IMG/VR virus record: IMGVR_UViG_3300035660_000074
Location: 1-25,926 of that record
Origin: a virus
Reading direction: 5' to 3' (one strand)
DNA: 25,926 nucleotides
Shown: one piece after another, positions 1 through 6,957 of the stretch
Layout: each line of letters opens with the position of its first letter
How positions within the stretch are numbered: the first letter of the stretch is position 1
Translations under genes and position numbers: made by a program
Notes under the pieces: model-generated
Told to the model about the DNA's origin: nothing
The model's database searches: none
Seen by the model: only the letters and a program-made list of their open reading frames with translations

Positions 1-1009
1 CATAGGTCATTCGCAGCCCCAAGTTAATAAAACCCGCATTCCCTACTGCACAAACCCCACGAGAAGGAGTTGTCGCCTCAGAGGATGTTCGCCCCAAGGC
101 TCCCGTGATCCAAGCACCAAATGCGGTTCCAATAGAGAAAGTCGTGCCCGCGATCTTGATCAGAACATTGTATCCACCCGTGGTTGCCCCATATTCATAG
201 AACACCTCTGCTCGGGTGGGGGAATGGGTGGAGATGGAAATATCGTCCCCCGCTACGGAACCACCAATAAATAAACCTTCGCCAGCGGTAGCTACTGTAA
301 TTGCTGTACCTATCAAGGTGGCAAAAACTATATGGCCTGAAGCATCAACCCCATCCTTAAAGGCAAACATCAGTTTGTTGGTATCGCAAAGTTTGAAATC
401 CCACCCGGTCTCACCTACTCCGCTCGCTGTCACCGCATTATGCCACTCTACTTGCCCACCCGCATCCAGAGTAATAGTGGGCGTGGCATCAACGGAACCA
501 CCAATGCAATAGGCATGTTTATCAGAATCCTGAATCCAGCCAACTGCAAATGTAGTGGCGTTGACCATTCGGACTTTAGCAGACAAAGCAGCGACAACAT
601 AGTTGGCTACAGTGACTTCTGCCCCTTCGGTGATTGTCCAGGCATTGGCATCCACTTTGAAAGCCTGGGCATAGAGTTTGCTGTCCGCACTCTTGATATA
701 CACCTTAACAAATAGGGTAGCGGACAGACCGCAGATTCCCACATGAGCCAAACCTGCCGCAATCGAATCGATCTCGGATGAACCTGTCTGGAGTCCATAT
801 CCCTTTCTGATCCCAAGTCGGAACATACCCACTACATCTCCAGCGGCAATCGATTCTCCGGCAACCGTGGTCAGGGATAACATCACATAATCAGGAGAGG
901 GAGCTATCAGGTTGAGCACTTTGGACCCCACGGCCCCGGACACGAGTAGTCCTGTTCCCACACCCATGGCCTCTCCGGTAGTTCCAGCAGTCATTAGTTT
1001 ATCAACCAT
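1..1009 (-). CDS. Tail appendage / fibre-like protein, paralogue B (3' end cut by window)
   Basis: The reading frame opens at ATG 1009-1007, behind GAGGGG about 7 bases upstream, and stays open to the left edge, so the C-terminus is missing. It is a close paralogue of the complete 516-residue gene just upstream. Both begin MVDKLMTA, then an MGxGTGLxVSG segment, and both carry the blocks SPDY, TTVxGESIAAGDVVG, ADSKLYAQAFKVDANAWT, HAYCIGGSVDATPTITL, EWHNAVTASGVG and RAEVFYE at matching positions. It is Gly-, Ala- and Thr-rich with no transmembrane segment. I recognise no catalytic motif. Its place after a tail-fibre gene makes a virion surface appendage, host-binding protein or head/tail decoration the best guess; the role is inferred. 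Confidence 0.75.
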   Translation of the reverse strand, partial: MVDKLMTAGTTGEAMGVGTGLLVSGAVGSKVLNLIAPSPDYVMLSLTTVAGESIAAGDVVGMFRLGIRKGYGLQTGSSEIDSIAAGLAHVGICGLSATLFVKVYIKSADSKLYAQAFKVDANAWTITEGAEVTVANYVVAALSAKVRMVNATTFAVGWIQDSDKHAYCIGGSVDATPTITLDAGGQVEWHNAVTASGVGETGWDFKLCDTNKLMFAFKDGVDASGHIVFATLIGTAITVATAGEGLFIGGSVAGDDISISTHSPTRAEVFYEYGATTGGYNVLIKIAGTTFSIGTAFGAWITGALGRTSSEATTPSRGVCAVGNAGFINLGLRMTY

Positions 1010-1020
1010 TGTCTATCCCC

Positions 1021-2571
1021 TCACACAAAGGCGGCACATAAAGACTTCTCCATCAAGATCTGGGTCGTAGAATAAGCGTACCCAAGAGGAAATCCGGTAT
1101 GGACAGTGGTGAGAGCCCCGGCAATGGTTGAATATTGCATAAGGTCCTTGGTCAGTCCTGTTTGAACATCCGACATTCCCCAAATACAAATATCCAGGGC
1201 CGCTCCCCCACTATTAGCTTTCTGGGCGATCCCTATTGGTACTCCCACATCGTAGAGAAGAAGATGTCCCTTGGTGGCATCAGCTACATCTTGGAAGAAC
1301 ACCGCCATGATTTTTTTGTCGGTGGATATATCAACCGCAAACAAACCTCTACCGGCTACCGCATGGATGGCGGTTGGTCCTTGGCTATACCAGTTCAATC
1401 CCCCACAACTAATTTTTTCAAAGTAAGCGCTCATGGTGCTATTTGTAGCATCGTTATAAACCACAATACCCATATATGGATTTATCATTCTGATAAACAC
1501 TGCGGTCAGTCCGGTCGTCAAAGAAACAATACTCGTCCCCGGCGAGAAATATGTCGCCTCGCTGGCATACCCATAGATATGTCCCACTGTTAGATATAAT
1601 GCCGCATGTCCCATTACAGCAGCACCCCGATAATTTGTAGCAACTCCCTCTGCATCCGCTGCATTTACCGACGTCATCGCTTGCACATAAGCCGTTCCAA
1701 AAGTCGGAGTGGTCGTGGCGATCTTCACCAAAATGTTAGCGAAATTTGATCCACCAGATTCATAAAAAACTTCGGCTCTTGTGGCAGAATAAACCGCTAT
1801 TGCTATATCATCTGCCGCAGCGGTCCCCGAGAATTTCGCTTCGTGGGCCGTGTCCACCGTGACCGCTGTGCCTGCCAATGTTCCCATGACACAATGGCCA
1901 TAACTGGAATCCCCACCATCCCGAAAGGCCCACAACAAAGTATTGGTTGTGGTCAAACGAAAATCATAGCCTGTGTAACCCACCCCAGATGCCGTAACCG
2001 CATTGTGCCACTCAACCTCTCCCCCAACACTAAGGGTGATCGTAGGTGTTGCATCAACGGAACCACCAATGCAATAGGCATGGGTATCAACGTTCTTGAC
2101 CCACGAGGCTACAAAAACCGTAGCACTGACCATCCGAATCTTAGCAGACAAAGCATGGATAACGTAGTCTGCTACCTTAACCTCTGCTCCCTCGGTGATT
2201 GTCCAAGCGTTCGCGTCCACCTTAAACGCCTGGGCATAGAGTTTGCTGTCCGCACCCTTGATGTAGAGTTTAACAAAGAGAGTGGTGGACAGAGCACAAA
2301 TGGCCACTCCCGTTACCGCCTCGTTAACCGTGGTAATCTCAGTTGATCCTGTCATGATGCCATAACCCTTACGAACACCAAGCCGGAAAGCCCCTACCAC
2401 ATCACCAGCAGCAATGGATTCCCCCACCACCGTGGTTAGAGATAGGCCGATATAATCAGGGGATGGCACAACACTCAGGACTTTCGATCCTGCTCCTCCA
2501 GATACGACAAGCCCCGTTCCCATACCCAGAGCCTCACCCGTGTCCGCTGCGGTCATTAGTTTATCAACCAT
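1021..2571 (-). CDS. Tail appendage / fibre-like protein, paralogue A
   Basis: A 516-residue protein starting at ATG 2571, followed 11 bases after its stop by its paralogue. The first ~220 residues closely match the partial gene to the left. Composition is rich in Gly, Ala, Thr and Val, with alternating polar and hydrophobic residues as in beta-structured fibre or adhesin domains. Examples are the segments around residues 45-75 (LSLTTVVGESIAAGDVVG) and 160-200 (AYCIGGSVDATPTITL). There is no signal peptide, no membrane helix and no recognisable enzyme motif. The small gene at 2582 and the fibre gene at 2776 lie directly upstream in the same operon. I infer a virion surface or tail-tip component; I cannot assign a named family. 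Confidence 0.75.
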   Translation of the reverse strand: MVDKLMTAADTGEALGMGTGLVVSGGAGSKVLSVVPSPDYIGLSLTTVVGESIAAGDVVGAFRLGVRKGYGIMTGSTEITTVNEAVTGVAICALSTTLFVKLYIKGADSKLYAQAFKVDANAWTITEGAEVKVADYVIHALSAKIRMVSATVFVASWVKNVDTHAYCIGGSVDATPTITLSVGGEVEWHNAVTASGVGYTGYDFRLTTTNTLLWAFRDGGDSSYGHCVMGTLAGTAVTVDTAHEAKFSGTAAADDIAIAVYSATRAEVFYESGGSNFANILVKIATTTPTFGTAYVQAMTSVNAADAEGVATNYRGAAVMGHAALYLTVGHIYGYASEATYFSPGTSIVSLTTGLTAVFIRMINPYMGIVVYNDATNSTMSAYFEKISCGGLNWYSQGPTAIHAVAGRGLFAVDISTDKKIMAVFFQDVADATKGHLLLYDVGVPIGIAQKANSGGAALDICIWGMSDVQTGLTKDLMQYSTIAGALTTVHTGFPLGYAYSTTQILMEKSLCAAFV

Positions 2572-2581
2572 TGTATATTCC

Positions 2582-2779
2582 TTAACTACTTGCCACGAGT
2601 CCCAATGTTTCCAAGTAAGCCAGGATATTGTTTACCCTGGTATTGGTGGCGTTGATCGCAGCAATAATTTCAGCTTCAGTATCCAGACCTCCCGCAGCAT
2701 AGGCGACCGAAAGATTGGCCAAGTGGACCTGTTGCGTAAGGTTGACCTTATCTGGATTCAAAACTTTCCCGCTGCTCAA
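2582..2779 (-). CDS. Small fibre-operon protein (TTG start, coupled to fibre stop)
   Basis: I place the start at TTG 2779, giving about 65 residues. TTG overlaps the fibre stop as TTGA, and GGGAG lies 6 bases upstream. A longer ATG start at 2881 would add 34 residues that lie wholly inside the fibre gene and look like a frame shadow. The protein is mostly helical: residues after position 30 (GLDTEAEIIAAINATNTRVNNILAYLETLGLV) suggest a short amphipathic or coiled-coil helix that could trimerise. Between two structural genes, it may be a fibre-associated or chaperone-like protein. I recognise no family. Confidence 0.6.
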   Translation of the reverse strand: MSSGKVLNPDKVNLTQQVHLANLSVAYAAGGLDTEAEIIAAINATNTRVNNILAYLETLGLVASS

Positions 2780-5532
2780 TTTAGACTCCCATTGGCGTAA
2801 CCCCTCAACAGGGCATCCAGTCGATTGATCTGTGTCTGGTTTAGACAATCTGCGATGATGGATACTGCTCCGTAGCGACAATTGGCATGCGTCTTAGTTC
2901 CAGCAGCCACGGTATGGTAACTTCCAACCAATGATGTGGTGTTTTCCATCGCCGTATAAGTTCCTGAAGTAATATCCGTATCGTCAATTCGGACTCCATT
3001 GCGATAAATTTTCATTCCTGTCAAGGGAGCCCCTAAACCATCGTAGGTGACTATGTATGTGACCCATAGTCCACTGTCTTCCAGGGCCACACTGTAACTC
3101 CTACCACGGGAGGCCCCGGCGCTTTGGTCTCTACAGGTCGCCGAGAGAACTCCTGACGCAACATAGATTTCCCACTCTCGCTGGGTAGCTCCAGTCGTCA
3201 AATCCAACTTGGACAAAAATCTGAATGATCCAGTGCTGGTTCCTGGAGCTACCAATAATACCATCGTGAAAGCTTGATCCGATACAGCATTGCCAAATGT
3301 AAAGTCATCGTCGTCTATGGTATCCCAGTAACCCGTTGCCTGAGCGGTTTTCAAACTGGGACACAATCCAGCCACTTGTGGGGTCAGGGTATCCGCATTG
3401 GCCGACAAAGTAACATCATGATTATGGGAACCCCGATCCTGAATGGTAGTAACAGCCCCATCCTGATCAAATATCCATAACCCCCGGATCTTACCGTGGG
3501 CAACCGTACTGTTATAGGGAATCGTTTTGAGATTCACGAAAGTCTCGGTAATCCCTGCTGCCCCCAAATCAGTAGTCCCACTGGTAAAGGTCGTCACCCC
3601 ATCTGTTACGATTTTAAAATAACCGATGGGACAATGGCCATAGGTCAGACCGGGAAGCACTGCTATATCAGTTCCCTTCTCTTCGCCCTTTTTCACATAC
3701 ACAGTACCTGCTGAATCAACACATACCAGATATAGACAATAAGTGCTAATGGCCTGGACTGGTTGAGCAGTCATAGCAATGTTATCGGTCGCGTCCTTGC
3801 CGTAGATAATCCCTTCGATCATAAAGTCGAAGGCCCCTACCTTGAGGGTATTGGCGTTGGTCCCTTCCAACAGACGAGCACTATCCAAACATTCCGGTTC
3901 AATCTTCCCGGTGTAGGTGATATTGTAAATTCCATTGATGATATGCCCTTTGGCATTGTTTACCAGATTGTCGGCCAGGACATGGCTATTGCCAATGATG
4001 ATTTTGTTACCGGCTTCACTCCAAAGATACTTGCGAATGTCCCCGGCTACGTAATCTGCTCCCCACTCCTGCACTACGTTAGCAGGTTGGTCAGTAGGGG
4101 CTGTCCCTTGCGGGAATGCCCTGACCTTAGCTGCACTGGTTCCTACCGCAGCGGAATGCCAACGATCATTGCCAAGATTATCAATTTTAAGACGTGTTAA
4201 CCAAGTATTACTTCCAGCAGGACAAGTGTAAATCTCGAATCTGCCAGGAGAGGAAACCCCATCTACTATGGTCCCATCGACAAATGCAACAACTCGTGCC
4301 ACACCTCTCCATGCCGCTCCATCCCACACATAGAATGCCTGAACGCCAACATTGTCCCCATCCGCTGGGACCGTAGGAATAGCAATGGTTCCTTTCGCCT
4401 TCCGTTGCAAAAGACCGGGACTGTCAGTGGCAGTATCCGAATAACAATCGAAATAGATCTTAGGATTCCCCGCTTCAACAATTTGAATCTTGTCAATCGG
4501 AGTTAGAGTTCCGATACCCAAATGATCATTAACTTCATCATAGGCTGATAAAGTACCAAGTTTGATCAACCCCTTAGTAACGTGTATAGTAGATCCCAAC
4601 GTCAAGTTTTCCCCGGCAGCGACTCCACCATACTCAACTTGACCCCCGGCCCTGCCCGCCAAGAGTGCATACCCACTTAAATCGACATCACGAGCAATGC
4701 CCTCCGGAATGTCTGCATCCACCAAAGCACGGAAAGTAGGAACATCAGGTCCCCCAGCACTCGGACCAGACAGGACCGTGTTTGCAGCTTGATCCTCAAG
4801 CCCCAGTTCCTGTCCTGAAATGCTGAGGATGTCGTCAAGATCCGCACTTAGGGACACTTCATCGTGGCAAGGTATGGGAGGCGGAAGGGTAAGAGTCAAC
4901 TCTTGTCCATCTAACTCTAAAGCAGCATCGCTTTCTGCTCCAAGGGATACTTCATCATGGCAAGGTGGTGGGGGAGCAACAGTCAATGTTAACACTTGTC
5001 CTTCTAAAACAAGTGATCCATCACTTTCAGCACCCAATGAAACTTCATCATGGCAAGGTGGTGGAGGAGGAAGAGTCAAAGTTAACTCTTGTCCATCCAA
5101 CTCCAAAGCAGCGTCACTTTCAGCACCGAGGGTCACAGGGTCATGGCCAGGACCACCCTCTCCCCCTATCAGCATCACATCCCAGTATAAAGGGGACGAG
5201 TCCGGCACATTCCCTGTCCCACCATCCAAAGCAATGTAGTCAACTCCATCATATAGCACTACATCATTGGGAGCATAGGGAACATCGACAGCCCAGTTGC
5301 CCATCCAGGTAAAGGAGGTCCCATCTGCACCGGGTTCCCCAGGGTCCCCATCGTCCCCCTTCTCCCCAGCAATACCGGAGTCGACGATGCCCCCAGCAAT
5401 AGAATCAACCATCATGTCCAGGTCGTCCCTATTATCTGGGGCAGGGCCAGGAGTCAGCCCATTAGCAACCAAATACTTTTTGATCCTGGCTGCCAGGGCT
5501 TTCGCTGTAGCGGTCAACTTTGGAAATGCCAT
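2776..5532 (-). CDS. Tail fibre / receptor-binding protein with collagen stretch, 31-residue repeats and LamG-like domain
   Basis: A 918-residue modular fibre. An N-terminal helical region (1-50) leads into a collagen-like G-X-Y run (56-71, GEKGDDGDPGEPGADG). Next comes a short module at 72-122 with FTWMGNWA and APNDVVLYDGVDYIAL, like carbohydrate-binding CBM5/12 modules. Four repeats of exactly 31 residues follow, with HD(E/P)V at residues 130, 161, 192 and 223; each has an ALELDGQELTLTLP strand and most have a Pro-rich CHDE hinge. FRALVDADIP and DVDLSGYALLAG (about 265-295) are typical phage fibre motifs. The C-terminal ~200 residues (MVLLVAPG, GLWVTYIVTYDG, MKIYRNGVRID) resemble a LamG/concanavalin-type sugar-binding domain. 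The start overlaps a 7-codon leader (TAATG). Likely trimeric and host-binding; the function is inferred from architecture. Confidence 0.85.
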   Translation of the reverse strand: MAFPKLTATAKALAARIKKYLVANGLTPGPAPDNRDDLDMMVDSIAGGIVDSGIAGEKGDDGDPGEPGADGTSFTWMGNWAVDVPYAPNDVVLYDGVDYIALDGGTGNVPDSSPLYWDVMLIGGEGGPGHDPVTLGAESDAALELDGQELTLTLPPPPPCHDEVSLGAESDGSLVLEGQVLTLTVAPPPPCHDEVSLGAESDAALELDGQELTLTLPPPIPCHDEVSLSADLDDILSISGQELGLEDQAANTVLSGPSAGGPDVPTFRALVDADIPEGIARDVDLSGYALLAGRAGGQVEYGGVAAGENLTLGSTIHVTKGLIKLGTLSAYDEVNDHLGIGTLTPIDKIQIVEAGNPKIYFDCYSDTATDSPGLLQRKAKGTIAIPTVPADGDNVGVQAFYVWDGAAWRGVARVVAFVDGTIVDGVSSPGRFEIYTCPAGSNTWLTRLKIDNLGNDRWHSAAVGTSAAKVRAFPQGTAPTDQPANVVQEWGADYVAGDIRKYLWSEAGNKIIIGNSHVLADNLVNNAKGHIINGIYNITYTGKIEPECLDSARLLEGTNANTLKVGAFDFMIEGIIYGKDATDNIAMTAQPVQAISTYCLYLVCVDSAGTVYVKKGEEKGTDIAVLPGLTYGHCPIGYFKIVTDGVTTFTSGTTDLGAAGITETFVNLKTIPYNSTVAHGKIRGLWIFDQDGAVTTIQDRGSHNHDVTLSANADTLTPQVAGLCPSLKTAQATGYWDTIDDDDFTFGNAVSDQAFTMVLLVAPGTSTGSFRFLSKLDLTTGATQREWEIYVASGVLSATCRDQSAGASRGRSYSVALEDSGLWVTYIVTYDGLGAPLTGMKIYRNGVRIDDTDITSGTYTAMENTTSLVGSYHTVAAGTKTHANCRYGAVSIIADCLNQTQINRLDALLRGYANGSLN

Positions 5533-5555
5533 TAGTTACTATCGCCCCTATTCAT
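5532..5555 (-). CDS. Possible 7-codon leader peptide (MNRGDSN) coupled to the fibre start
   Basis: ATG 5555-5553 sits about 6 bases behind GGGAGAGG, and its TAA overlaps the fibre ATG as TAATG. The fibre's own start lacks a well-spaced Shine-Dalgarno; the nearest, AGGGGC, is about 12 bases away. Ribosomes may therefore reach the fibre by terminating on this mini-ORF. It is very short, so this could also be a chance arrangement. Confidence 0.3.
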   Translation of the reverse strand: MNRGDSN

Positions 5556-5570
5556 TTGCCTCTCCCTCTT

Positions 5571-5732
5571 TCATGTATGGTACACAGGGTATTCTGAGTT
5601 CCTGCCAAATACGAAGTTCTTTCCCAGTCCCCAAATCTTCTTCTGTCGCCTAAGCTCCATCCTACCAGGAGACTCCCCAGCCTCAAAAAGGATTTCATTC
5701 AGAAGATGGATAATATGTCTGGCTCTGGTCAT
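5571..5732 (-). CDS. Small basic phage protein, 53 residues
   Basis: ATG 5732-5730 follows AAAAGGTGAAAAG and lies 12 bases after the stop of the transglutaminase-like gene. The frame runs to TGA at 5571. The protein begins MTRARHIIHLLNEILFEAG, a basic amphipathic helix, followed by RMELRRQKKIWGLGKNF and then GRNSEYPVY. It has no Cys, no membrane segment and no recognised domain. Good ribosome-binding spacing and operon position support it as a real gene; its role is unknown. Confidence 0.6.
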   Translation of the reverse strand: MTRARHIIHLLNEILFEAGESPGRMELRRQKKIWGLGKNFVFGRNSEYPVYHT

Positions 5733-5744
5733 CTTTTCACCTTT

Positions 5745-6146
5745 TCACCTTGCAGTCAGAACATCAAATATAAACTGGTTGATTCCCATCTCTACCGGAC
5801 GACCATGGTAAGAAACAGGGGACCCTTTAGGATCAAAAACCCCTTGCGGTATAGAAGCATTGTCCGAGAACCACATCCTGCTCTTGTAATCCACGATAGA
5901 CCCATCTACCAATTCAATCCAATAGTGAGGGGTAAACTCCCCCATACCCTTTACACTGATCGTCCCCAGCATTGTCTTGTGAGGAACCCCAGCCCGGCTT
6001 AGTAGATAGGTGATTACTCTCGTCATGCCATCACATTCCAGAGGAAGATTTTGGTAAGGCTTTATCAAAGCGACGATCTCGTCAGTCAAACTTTCCCCAA
6101 AGAAACACACCAACTGCTTCGCCCTATTCATTTCAATCAAGTCCAT
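5745..6146 (-). CDS. Transglutaminase-like / papain-fold cysteine hydrolase
   Basis: A 133-residue protein with the order and spacing of a transglutaminase-like catalytic triad: Cys in LECDGMTRVITYLLSRAG (about residue 38), His in FTPHYWIEL (about 74) and Asp in GSIVDYKSRMWF (about 87). In such proteins the Cys attacks a peptide or isopeptide amide, with His and Asp completing the triad. No signal peptide is present. The start ATG 6146 has GGAGGA about 8 bases upstream and overlaps the preceding small gene's end by 14 bases. Just before the fibre operon, it could process, cross-link or cleave a virion or host protein; this is inference. I assign it on motifs only. Confidence 0.65.
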   Translation of the reverse strand: MDLIEMNRAKQLVCFFGESLTDEIVALIKPYQNLPLECDGMTRVITYLLSRAGVPHKTMLGTISVKGMGEFTPHYWIELVDGSIVDYKSRMWFSDNASIPQGVFDPKGSPVSYHGRPVEMGINQFIFDVLTAR

Positions 6147-6243
6147 CTGCGAAATCCTCCGGCTCCATGATTTCCTCTTCTACTTCTTGCAGCCTATCAT
6201 CTTCCTCAAGACCCCACGGGATCTCATAATCCTGTAATTGCAT
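6133..6243 (-). CDS. Small acidic protein, 36 residues
   Basis: ATG 6243-6241 has a strong AAAAGGAG six bases upstream and gives a 36-residue acidic protein (MQLQDYEIPWGLEEDD, then EVEEEIMEPEDFADGLD). The same frame can be extended to an ATG at 6324, but that extra N-terminus would be encoded by an intergenic dispersed repeat and has no ribosome-binding site, so I reject it. The protein ends inside the start of the transglutaminase-like gene. It carries roughly one acidic residue in three and no known domain. Small acidic phage proteins are often inhibitors or DNA mimics, but nothing here shows that. Confidence 0.6.
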   Translation of the reverse strand: MQLQDYEIPWGLEEDDRLQEVEEEIMEPEDFADGLD

Positions 6244-6268
6244 TTCAAACTCCTTTTCTCTACAACTC

Positions 6269-6382
6269 CAAAACTCCCCATTTAACAAGTTCATGGGTTG
6301 GGGTAAGGGACTTATAAGGGGCAAGGAAGAATAACTCGTCCTTGGGGTCGTTAGGGGCCTTGCTTGGGGTAGTTTAGGGCTC
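6269..6382 (-). repeat. Dispersed ~113-bp intergenic repeat, copy 3 (inverted)
   Basis: One of three copies of the same intergenic element; the others are at 15306-15419 and 23654-23766. This copy reads on the + strand in the orientation the other two have on the minus strand, so it is inverted relative to transcription. Shared blocks include CCCCATTTAACAAGTTCATG, GTAAGGGACTTATAAGGGG, AATAACTCGTCC and CCTTGCTTGGGGTAGTTTAG. It is the most diverged copy, and the CCCC arm of the small CCCC-TTGCTT-GGGG hairpin is changed here. It fills the gap between two small genes. Confidence 0.85.
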
Positions 6383-6578
6383 AGTCTTGCTCCCCATACT
6401 CAGGACTCTGGTAGCACTTGCACTGTTCCCATTTTTCGGACTCGATGAAAGGACAAGGGTCAACCTTCTCGACTCCTGATTCTGGACATCCGATCTTACA
6501 TTCGTAGTCGGGATTAACCCATCTACACATCTCCCGAAAATCTCCAAACTCTCTGATGATTGCTTCTGATCTGTTCAT
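6381..6578 (-). CDS. Small Cys-rich protein, 65 residues (possible metal binder)
   Basis: ATG 6578-6576 follows AAGGAGAAGCGA. The protein is acidic with six Cys in its last two thirds (CRW, ECKIGCPES, DPCPF, QCKCY), a pattern that could bind zinc or form a compact Cys cluster. No membrane segment. The N-terminus MNRSEAIIREFGDFREM is helical. It follows a possible 43-residue gene by 13 bases. I recognise no family. Confidence 0.65.
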   Translation of the reverse strand: MNRSEAIIREFGDFREMCRWVNPDYECKIGCPESGVEKVDPCPFIESEKWEQCKCYQSPEYGEQD

Positions 6579-6591
6579 TCGCTTCTCCTTG

Positions 6592-6723
6592 TTATTCAGA
6601 ATTCGGGGGACCCATCCGCTCCCGTGGGCAAGGAATAACTAAATCGGTTGCCCAGGCCGACCCAGCACTACCGAGCCCACAACCCAAGACTATCCGGGGG
6701 AGAAAGATAGCAAAGAACCCCAT
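6592..6723 (-). CDS. Possible small lipoprotein-like gene, 43 residues
   Basis: ATG 6723-6721 opens 43 codons to TAA at 6592, 13 bases before the next gene. The N-terminus MGFFAIFLPRIVLGCGLGSA is hydrophobic and contains VLGC, which fits a bacterial lipobox ([LVI]-x-[GA]-C) at residue 15; a Gly/Ala/Ser-rich stretch and a short Cys-Pro-containing tail follow. The upstream GGGAAAG is a weak Shine-Dalgarno, and there is no charged n-region before the hydrophobic part, which counts against secretion. A chance frame is possible. Confidence 0.35.
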   Translation of the reverse strand: MGFFAIFLPRIVLGCGLGSAGSAWATDLVIPCPRERMGPPNSE

Positions 6724-6763
6724 TACTTTCCCAGGTTGTTTAGATTAACGATCTTCTTAGGAG

Positions 6764-6942
6764 TTTGTCGGGCAGGTCCCCCGACGAGTTTAGGTAGGAA
6801 TGCTGTAGGTGGGCTGCACTACTGAACCACCGGGGGAGGACAACCAGGCTATCCTGACGTCCTCCCTTCTCAGTGGCACTGGAATGAGAGAGGAAATATT
6901 CTGTCTACGACGAGGATTGTTTTTGGGTTCGATGATCCTCGC
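6764..6942 (-). ncRNA. Candidate structured RNA or untranslated region with four hairpins
   Basis: This stretch codes for nothing I can support but contains four separate inverted repeats in a row. Arms are 6911-6917/6935-6941 (7 bp, perfect), 6834-6841/6859-6866 (8 bp, perfect, with a further 4-bp inner stem at 6845-6848/6853-6856), 6808-6812/6827-6831 (5 bp) and 6767-6772/6780-6785 (6 bp, perfect). None is followed by a T-tract on the minus strand, so they do not look like simple terminators. I see no tRNA cloverleaf, group I or group II intron core. It could be a regulatory RNA, a processing region, a packaging or replication site, or a decayed element. Confidence 0.4.
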
Positions 6943-6957
6943 ACTGGAGTTGGAAAA

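Noticed and set aside
4820-5312. Plus-strand ORFs over the fibre repeats
   Set aside because: They are antisense shadows of the repeated fibre shaft, without Shine-Dalgarno or domain, against a well-supported minus-strand gene.
6244-6324. N-terminal extension of the small acidic gene to ATG 6324
   Set aside because: It would be encoded by the dispersed intergenic repeat, and the strong AAAAGGAG clearly belongs to ATG 6243.
6560-6748. Plus-strand ORF of 62 codons
   Set aside because: No ribosome-binding site, unlike all neighbours in strand, and covered by better-supported minus-strand genes.
6830-6945. tRNA gene suggested by GGTTCGAT and GGTGGTTCAGTAG
   Set aside because: I could not build a cloverleaf: no acceptor stem pairs at the right distance and no anticodon arm lies between the two pieces.
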